Shown here one piece after another: positions 57,389 to 62,278 of a DNA stretch of 62,278 nt (its first letter is position 1; every line of letters begins with the position of its first letter). The DNA is from a virus. The translations under genes were made by a program, and so were the position numbers. The DNA is taken from IMG/VR virus record IMGVR_UViG_3300009184_000003, positions 1-62,278 of that record; one strand, written 5' to 3'. Under the pieces are notes generated by a model. It saw nothing but the letters and a program-made list of their open reading frames with translations. It was not told the origin of the DNA and made no database searches.

Positions 57389-59542
57389 ATGGCTGATCAG
57401 GGTCAAGATACTTCAAAAATATTTACCCTCTACGTCAAACCTGGCATTAAACGAGACGGTACACAGTTTGAGGGTGATGAGTATGCCGATGGTCTATGGG
57501 CTAGGTTTCAACGTGGGCGTGCTAAAAAAATAGGCGGCTATCGTCAGATGTTTGCCTCCCCCACAGGCGTACCCCGTGGCATTATCACCAACGCACAGAA
57601 CGGCGTTAACTACATTTTTACTGGAAACAGTAATGGCATTGAGGTGTTTAACACCGGCACCGATCAGGGTGTTGGTGTGGGTCCGTTTACGGTGGAGTTT
57701 AATACGACGTATGTGGTGACTGCGGTAAACACCGGCCCCTCTACCATTGAGGTTGTTGGCAACTACACCGCGCTATTTGTAACTGGTTTTATTTTTTGGG
57801 CGTACAACACCAGCCGCGTAAGGACCAACTACACCGTGTCCGCAACTGCGTCAACGTACAACTCAGGAACCAATCGCACAACGGTGACGTTAACCAACGT
57901 GACAGGTATGCCATCCGTGCCAGCTGGTCAGACCACGATGGAGATATATAACCCAAATGGTATAGCGGCAAACAGTAAATACCTCTGGCAGTTTGACATT
58001 GCGTATGATTCGACAGGTGGTGGTAATTCAAAACTTTTAGCTCACCCTGGGCAGAATCTACAAAACATTGACTCAGGTGTTTTGACTTCCTTGTATGCCG
58101 GCGACTTCTTACCAGATCCTACCGTTAACAGGTACGTGTTGACGCAGGTCTTGGATTCAACGGGTGCAAACCCAACGTATCAGGCAATCAACGCGAGTGG
58201 TGGTGTGGTTGTCTTGCAGCCGTTTGTTTTTGTCTACAGCAACTACGGGCAGATAACAAATAACAACATAGACTTCACAACAATCTCCACAAACAAGCAG
58301 ACGTTTAGTGACTGGAACGGCACACTAGCCAATGATGTCAATACAGCCGCAGGTAAAATTGTAAAAGGGTTTCCAATACGTGGTGGTACGGCGTCACCCT
58401 CTGGTTTATTTTGGGCCACCAACGCATTAGTTCGTGTGTCATTTACTTCGACGTCGCCCTACTACTGGCGCTACGACACCGTAGCGGATCAGATATCGGT
58501 CATGTCATCAAGCGCCATTACAGAGATGGACGGCGTGTTTTTCTGGATGGGCGTTGATAGATTCTATCTGTATAACGGATCAGTTAAGGTTCTGCCGAAT
58601 GACAAGAACGTAAACTACCTGTTTGATAACTTGAACTTCTCGCAGCGTCAAAAGGTGTGGGCGACCAAAATACCACGCTACAATGAAGTCTGGTTCTTCT
58701 ACCCACGTGGTACCGCAACAGAGTGCACCGACGCCATTATCTACAATGTTAAGGATCAGATTTGGTACGACGCCGGACAAGCAGAGGGTGCCCGTAGATC
58801 ATGCGGCTACATGACTGAGCTGTTCCCTCGTCCGATATGGTGTGATTGGCAATTCTCTGGGAGCATAGGACAGACGTATACCTTGCTTTACGGACCCTCA
58901 CGCGCCACAGCGCCAGTCACTAACGCAAAGCAGGTGATTGTGGCTGGAGACATAACAACCAACCCACCAGGGTCGTACATGGTGTTCAGTGTGAATGGGG
59001 AGCCTTCTTTCGCTACGGCAAATCAGATAGCCTCAGCGGTGTTTACAAATAACGCATCGGGCGGATACACCACCGTGACCTTTGTTAACACTGTCCCCAA
59101 TACAATAGTCGCTGGCAGCTTTATGTCACAGGCAACAGGCGGGTACGTGATCTGGGAGCAGGAGTTTGGATCTAATAAGATCACGGCCACGACTGAGTAC
59201 GCCATTGATTCGTATGTGGAGACCTGCGACATCAGCTTTATTGGTGGTACCCCCGCTGAGGATACGACGATCACATCCAATCGAAGAATGCACTTAACGC
59301 GTGTTGAGCCTGACTTTAAGCAGTCAGGCGCGATGACCATGACGGTGGTAGGCAGGCCCTTTGCGCAGTCTTCAGACATCCAATACAACGGCCCATACGA
59401 GTTCTTTGATGATACGGGCAAGATTGACTTGAGGGTGGAACACAGGTTAATTAACCTCATATTCCGCAGCAATGAAGTTAACGGCGACTATGAGGCGGGT
59501 CGTATTATGATCACCGCCGAGTTGGGCGACGAGAGGCCGTAG
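57389..59542 (+). CDS. Tail nozzle / P22 gp10-like stabilisation protein candidate
   Basis: 717 aa, beta-propeller-like. GDEYADGLWARFQRGRAKKI then GGYRQMFA is a well-known podophage structural signature near the N-terminus. The middle holds PYYWRYDTVADQISVMSSSA and FFWMGVDRFYLYNGSVKVLP, then NEVWFFYPRG. These match proteins that close the packaged head and form the tail nozzle. Followed by a small gene in TAGTG overlap. Confidence 0.8.
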   Translation: MADQGQDTSKIFTLYVKPGIKRDGTQFEGDEYADGLWARFQRGRAKKIGGYRQMFASPTGVPRGIITNAQNGVNYIFTGNSNGIEVFNTGTDQGVGVGPFTVEFNTTYVVTAVNTGPSTIEVVGNYTALFVTGFIFWAYNTSRVRTNYTVSATASTYNSGTNRTTVTLTNVTGMPSVPAGQTTMEIYNPNGIAANSKYLWQFDIAYDSTGGGNSKLLAHPGQNLQNIDSGVLTSLYAGDFLPDPTVNRYVLTQVLDSTGANPTYQAINASGGVVVLQPFVFVYSNYGQITNNNIDFTTISTNKQTFSDWNGTLANDVNTAAGKIVKGFPIRGGTASPSGLFWATNALVRVSFTSTSPYYWRYDTVADQISVMSSSAITEMDGVFFWMGVDRFYLYNGSVKVLPNDKNVNYLFDNLNFSQRQKVWATKIPRYNEVWFFYPRGTATECTDAIIYNVKDQIWYDAGQAEGARRSCGYMTELFPRPIWCDWQFSGSIGQTYTLLYGPSRATAPVTNAKQVIVAGDITTNPPGSYMVFSVNGEPSFATANQIASAVFTNNASGGYTTVTFVNTVPNTIVAGSFMSQATGGYVIWEQEFGSNKITATTEYAIDSYVETCDISFIGGTPAEDTTITSNRRMHLTRVEPDFKQSGAMTMTVVGRPFAQSSDIQYNGPYEFFDDTGKIDLRVEHRLINLIFRSNEVNGDYEAGRIMITAELGDERP

Positions 59543-59781
59543 TGCAGATCGAGTTCTTACCAGACTACAGTACGTGGGAGGACTGGAACGGCAACATACT
59601 CCACTACTATGGTGAGCAAAACTTCCCATTTTTGCCGGAGCCCCAGTGGCGCGATGTGGCGTTTGCGATCACCTTGAACTCGGTGTTTGATACGTATGGC
59701 ATACCGGCACCCGACACCTTCGAAGACTGGCGAGACTGGGCGAGGGCCTTCACGACGTCCGTTAACGGCAAGACATCCTGA
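59542..59781 (+). CDS. Small hypothetical protein, 79 aa, GTG start
   Basis: GTG overlaps the nozzle stop (TAGTG), so it is coupled. MQIEFLPDYSTWEDWNGNIL, Trp-rich, with FEDWRDWARAFTTSVNG at the end. I see this layout after nozzle genes in related phages; function unknown. Confidence 0.78.
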   Translation: MQIEFLPDYSTWEDWNGNILHYYGEQNFPFLPEPQWRDVAFAITLNSVFDTYGIPAPDTFEDWRDWARAFTTSVNGKTS

Positions 59782-59802
59782 GGGCGCAGAACACCCCTAA
59801 AA

Positions 59803-59821
59803 TGGGTAATTCCGTATATGA
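59803..59821 (+). promoter_or_regulatory. Late-promoter-like motif
   Basis: TGGGTAATTCCGTATATGAA in the gap before the wrapped internal-protein gene, about 35 nt before ATG 59848. Confidence 0.5.
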
Positions 59822-59847
59822 AAAGGCACAATTTTTAAGGCAAATTT

Positions 59848-62278
59848 ATGGGTCTTGGTGACGTAGTTAAAAAAGCGATTGACAAAGAGATAGCTGCGAA
59901 AGCAAAAAATGACGCCGCTGCCGCCGCCGCACCTGTAAGTAATGTCGAGAAGGCAAAGGCAGGGTTGTTTAAAAATGTTGACCCTGATACAGGGATGCCT
60001 ATCCTTGACCGAGCAAAACTCGATGCAATAATTAAAAAACACGGCGACAGCATTAGGGGCAACGGCAACGCCCGTATGTCGTTTGATGATTTTGGCTGGG
60101 GTATGGTATCAGACAACGGGCAAATCCTTCATGGTCCTGCTATTGTTGGGTTGTCCATGGGGAATGTACCAGACCCAAGTAAGTCACAAATGAGCGGCTC
60201 GTCTATGAGAGCTGTTGTGAATTCTAACGGCACCGCGGCCACCCAAAAAGACTATGAGGCTGCTGCCAAAAAAGCGGGAATTGATTTTAACACCTACATT
60301 AAGCCCGAAAAGTTTGTTCCAAAAGTTACAGCCGCTCAATTTGGTCTCCCAGAAAGTATAGAAAAGGCCACCGCTAAAAATTCTGCGCAATACACGGATC
60401 CCATAACAGGGGAATCCTACTTAGCGCGGATTGATGGTAAGGGCAAATTTCAAACTTCGATGGATACGTCAAAGTTGTTTGAAGACATATCCGCTAAAAC
60501 CAATGACTTGTATTTGGTTGCCAACGCAGTAGACGCTAAGGGTGCCAATAAGTCTTCACCCCACGCGGCCATATTGTTTAAGGCAGACGAAGACGGCAAT
60601 CTTAAAACAGTAATTGGCCCTGACAACAAACCGGTAGTTAGTTACTACGATGGCACAACGGTTAGCCATGCTGGGTGGAAAGGACAACTTGCAGAGTTAG
60701 CTCCTGTCATTTCGATGGCACTTCCTTTTGTTTTACCTGGAATTGGTAGCGCATTATCTGGGGCATTAGGCAGCACCGTGGTCTCAGCAGCAGTGGCACC
60801 GACGGCGTTTACTGTAGGTGTCCCTGCAGTGACATTGAGCACAGCAATTGGTGCAACAGCAGTTGGCGCGTTATCCAACGCAATAACTAATGCTGCTGTT
60901 ACCAAGCTATTGAATCCCAATGCAACAGGAATGGACGTAGCTAAGTCAGCTGGATTAGGTGCGGTTAGTACGCTTTCAGCTGGCAACGCAGCAAAAATTG
61001 TTGAGAATGTTGGAATTGATGCGGCCACGGTTAATAAAATAGCTTCGGCTAGTAATTTAAGCGCAAATCAAGTTAACAGTATACTTGCAAACGGAATCAC
61101 AAAAACCGCAGTAGCACTAGTTACAAAAGATTCTAACGCCGTAACAAACGTAACAGCAAGTGTAGCTGGTCAGTTTGTTGGCTCACAAGCTCAAAATTTA
61201 GCTGCCGATGCACTTAAAAACGCAGACCCAAAAGTATTACAAAGTGCAGTCAGTGTTGCAGGTAACGTAGGCAATATAGCCACACAAACGCTTATTAAAA
61301 AAGGCGATGTAAGTGCTGCGTTAATTAATGCTGCTCCAGATATATTGGCAGACGTAAAAGACGAAATTAAGGGTCTTGATAAAACTAAAAAACCCGCTGA
61401 CAATAAAACAACAACACAACAAGTAGCTGATGCTGGTGATATTGAATGGGACACGTTAACTCCTGAACAAAGAGATTATTTAAATTCATCTACTGCTGCG
61501 CTACAAGGTTCTAATATCAGCGGTAGTCAAGTAATTCCTGGTTCTACGTCTGAAGCAGATGAAAATGATCCCGTGCTTTTTGAAGGCGGTCAAAGACGTC
61601 TTGGGCGTGATCAAAGAGCGGGTGCCGTATACACAGTCACCAATGACAAAGGCGAAACATATCAAGCAAGGGATATAGTTGACGGTAACGGCAATACATT
61701 TACTGCGTATTTTGATCCTGCAACTGGAACATACGGTCAGGGTAAAACTACTTTTGCGGAAAAAACATTAGCAGACTCAGGCACTACACCTACAGGTAAC
61801 GCAAGACCAACGCTTAATCAAACAAAAAGCGATGTTTTAGATACAATTCTAAACGGCGGCGATGTAAACGATGCACAAGTTGAATTGCTTCCTTTAGAAG
61901 AAGATACGCCAAAAATAAACACGCCAAGAATAAATACGCCAGAAATAGATACGCCAGAAATAGACATACCAAAAATAGATACTCAAGAAACACTTCAAGA
62001 GGCAGTAGCCAATGCTACGGCTAAAAAAGCTCTTGCCGATCTTAATTATACAAGAAAACCAACACAGCTAAGAAAACGCGCCGCAGATAGCGCCGCTGAA
62101 ACTTTACTGGTCGCTCAAAAAGCACTTGATGATTTCATAAACCCCAGCGTAATAGATAACTCAACTACAGGCACAGGCGTTACGGGTACAGGCGTTACGG
62201 GTACAGGCGTTACGGGTACAGGCGTTACGGGTACAGGCGTTACGGGTACAGGCGTTACGGGTACAGGCGTTACGGGTA
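59848..62278 (+). CDS. Large virion-associated Thr-Gly repeat protein, N-terminal part (continues at base 1)
   Basis: ATG at 59848 (MGLGDVVKKAIDKEIAAKAK); the frame is open to the last base and continues at 1 to 890. Residues about 1-280 look globular with no enzyme motif. Residues about 290-480 are Ala/Gly/Val-rich with long hydrophobic stretches (PVISMALPFVLPGIGSALSG), fitting an ejected protein that crosses membranes. Then come acidic repeats (INTPEIDTPEIDIPKIDT) and the TGVTG array. AAGGCACAATTTTTAAGG lies before ATG. Confidence 0.88.
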   Translation, partial: MGLGDVVKKAIDKEIAAKAKNDAAAAAAPVSNVEKAKAGLFKNVDPDTGMPILDRAKLDAIIKKHGDSIRGNGNARMSFDDFGWGMVSDNGQILHGPAIVGLSMGNVPDPSKSQMSGSSMRAVVNSNGTAATQKDYEAAAKKAGIDFNTYIKPEKFVPKVTAAQFGLPESIEKATAKNSAQYTDPITGESYLARIDGKGKFQTSMDTSKLFEDISAKTNDLYLVANAVDAKGANKSSPHAAILFKADEDGNLKTVIGPDNKPVVSYYDGTTVSHAGWKGQLAELAPVISMALPFVLPGIGSALSGALGSTVVSAAVAPTAFTVGVPAVTLSTAIGATAVGALSNAITNAAVTKLLNPNATGMDVAKSAGLGAVSTLSAGNAAKIVENVGIDAATVNKIASASNLSANQVNSILANGITKTAVALVTKDSNAVTNVTASVAGQFVGSQAQNLAADALKNADPKVLQSAVSVAGNVGNIATQTLIKKGDVSAALINAAPDILADVKDEIKGLDKTKKPADNKTTTQQVADAGDIEWDTLTPEQRDYLNSSTAALQGSNISGSQVIPGSTSEADENDPVLFEGGQRRLGRDQRAGAVYTVTNDKGETYQARDIVDGNGNTFTAYFDPATGTYGQGKTTFAEKTLADSGTTPTGNARPTLNQTKSDVLDTILNGGDVNDAQVELLPLEEDTPKINTPRINTPEIDTPEIDIPKIDTQETLQEAVANATAKKALADLNYTRKPTQLRKRAADSAAETLLVAQKALDDFINPSVIDNSTTGTGVTGTGVTGTGVTGTGVTGTGVTGTGVTGTGVTG
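62174..62278 (+). repeat. 15-bp tandem repeat, 7 copies, right contig end
   Basis: Seven perfect copies of CAGGCGTTACGGGTA, in phase with the eight copies at 1-120, closing the circle. It encodes TGVTG. Confidence 0.95.

Noticed and set aside
1-62278. Temperate lifestyle genes
   Set aside because: No integrase, CI/Cro-type repressor or attachment site was recognised, so I make no lysogeny claim.

Overview
This window is the complete genome of a tailed double-stranded DNA phage (Caudoviricetes), most likely short-tailed, assembled as a circle and opened inside a gene. The open frame that starts at 59848 runs off the right end, re-enters at base 1 in the same frame and stops at 890. Both ends are built from the same 15-bp tandem unit in the same phase. 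The tail set (P22 gp10-like nozzle candidate, SU10-type adaptor, large internal proteins, no tape measure or tail tube seen) suggests a podovirus-like virion. Two lysozymes, a GTA-type holin and a lipoprotein-like signal suggest a Gram-negative host. The style of the small genes suggests an aquatic host, but no gene names it. I saw no integrase, repressor, tRNA or CRISPR.

Layout. Two opposed transcription arms diverge from a gene-free control region at about 28.4-29.25 kb and converge on a terminator at about 6.12-6.17 kb. The minus arm (28371 down to 6167) carries early and replication genes. It starts with about 15 small genes (23.7-28.4 kb), then a sigma factor, then a tightly coupled run of tiny genes (19.2-23.0 kb). 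After these come a primase-helicase, a metallopeptidase-like protein, VRR-NUC and HNH nucleases, a SNF2 helicase, a sigma-region-4-like protein, a terminase small-subunit candidate, a DUF2800 nuclease and a DUF2815 single-strand-binding protein. The arm ends with a class II ribonucleotide reductase, DUF3310 and a family A DNA polymerase. The plus arm (29251 to 62278, then 1 to 6117) carries late genes. These are a free-standing Hint/intein-like protein, the large terminase, a 923-aa protein, the portal, a GroES-like protein, scaffold, capsid, collagen-like and glycine-rich fibres, a glycosyltransferase, two lysis clusters, adaptors, LamG fibre, nozzle and internal virion proteins.

Control. 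The most striking element is a pair of 52-nt RNAs on the minus strand (27348-27399 and 27654-27705). Both match the hammerhead ribozyme core with stem II open (type II), and stem I differs in sequence but keeps its pairing. They bracket one 75-codon gene and would cut out a 306-nt RNA. Other repeated signals are: a 104-bp inverted-repeat element present once in front of each arm (23611-23714 and 29030-29133), with a 62-bp AT-rich spacer in both; a 23-bp element in five copies 36-47 nt before early gene starts; a shared GGAGCACACC leader before nine early ATGs; a hairpin array at 28.5-28.8 kb; and a TGGGTA(C/A)TT late-promoter-like motif before late genes. One motif copy on the minus strand lies before the terminase small-subunit candidate. 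Sigma regions 2-3 and region 4 appear on two separate genes, so a two-piece phage sigma factor that reads the late motif is a reasonable hypothesis.

Several genes shorter than 60 codons were found by following ATGA/GTGA/TAATG overlaps and are included.
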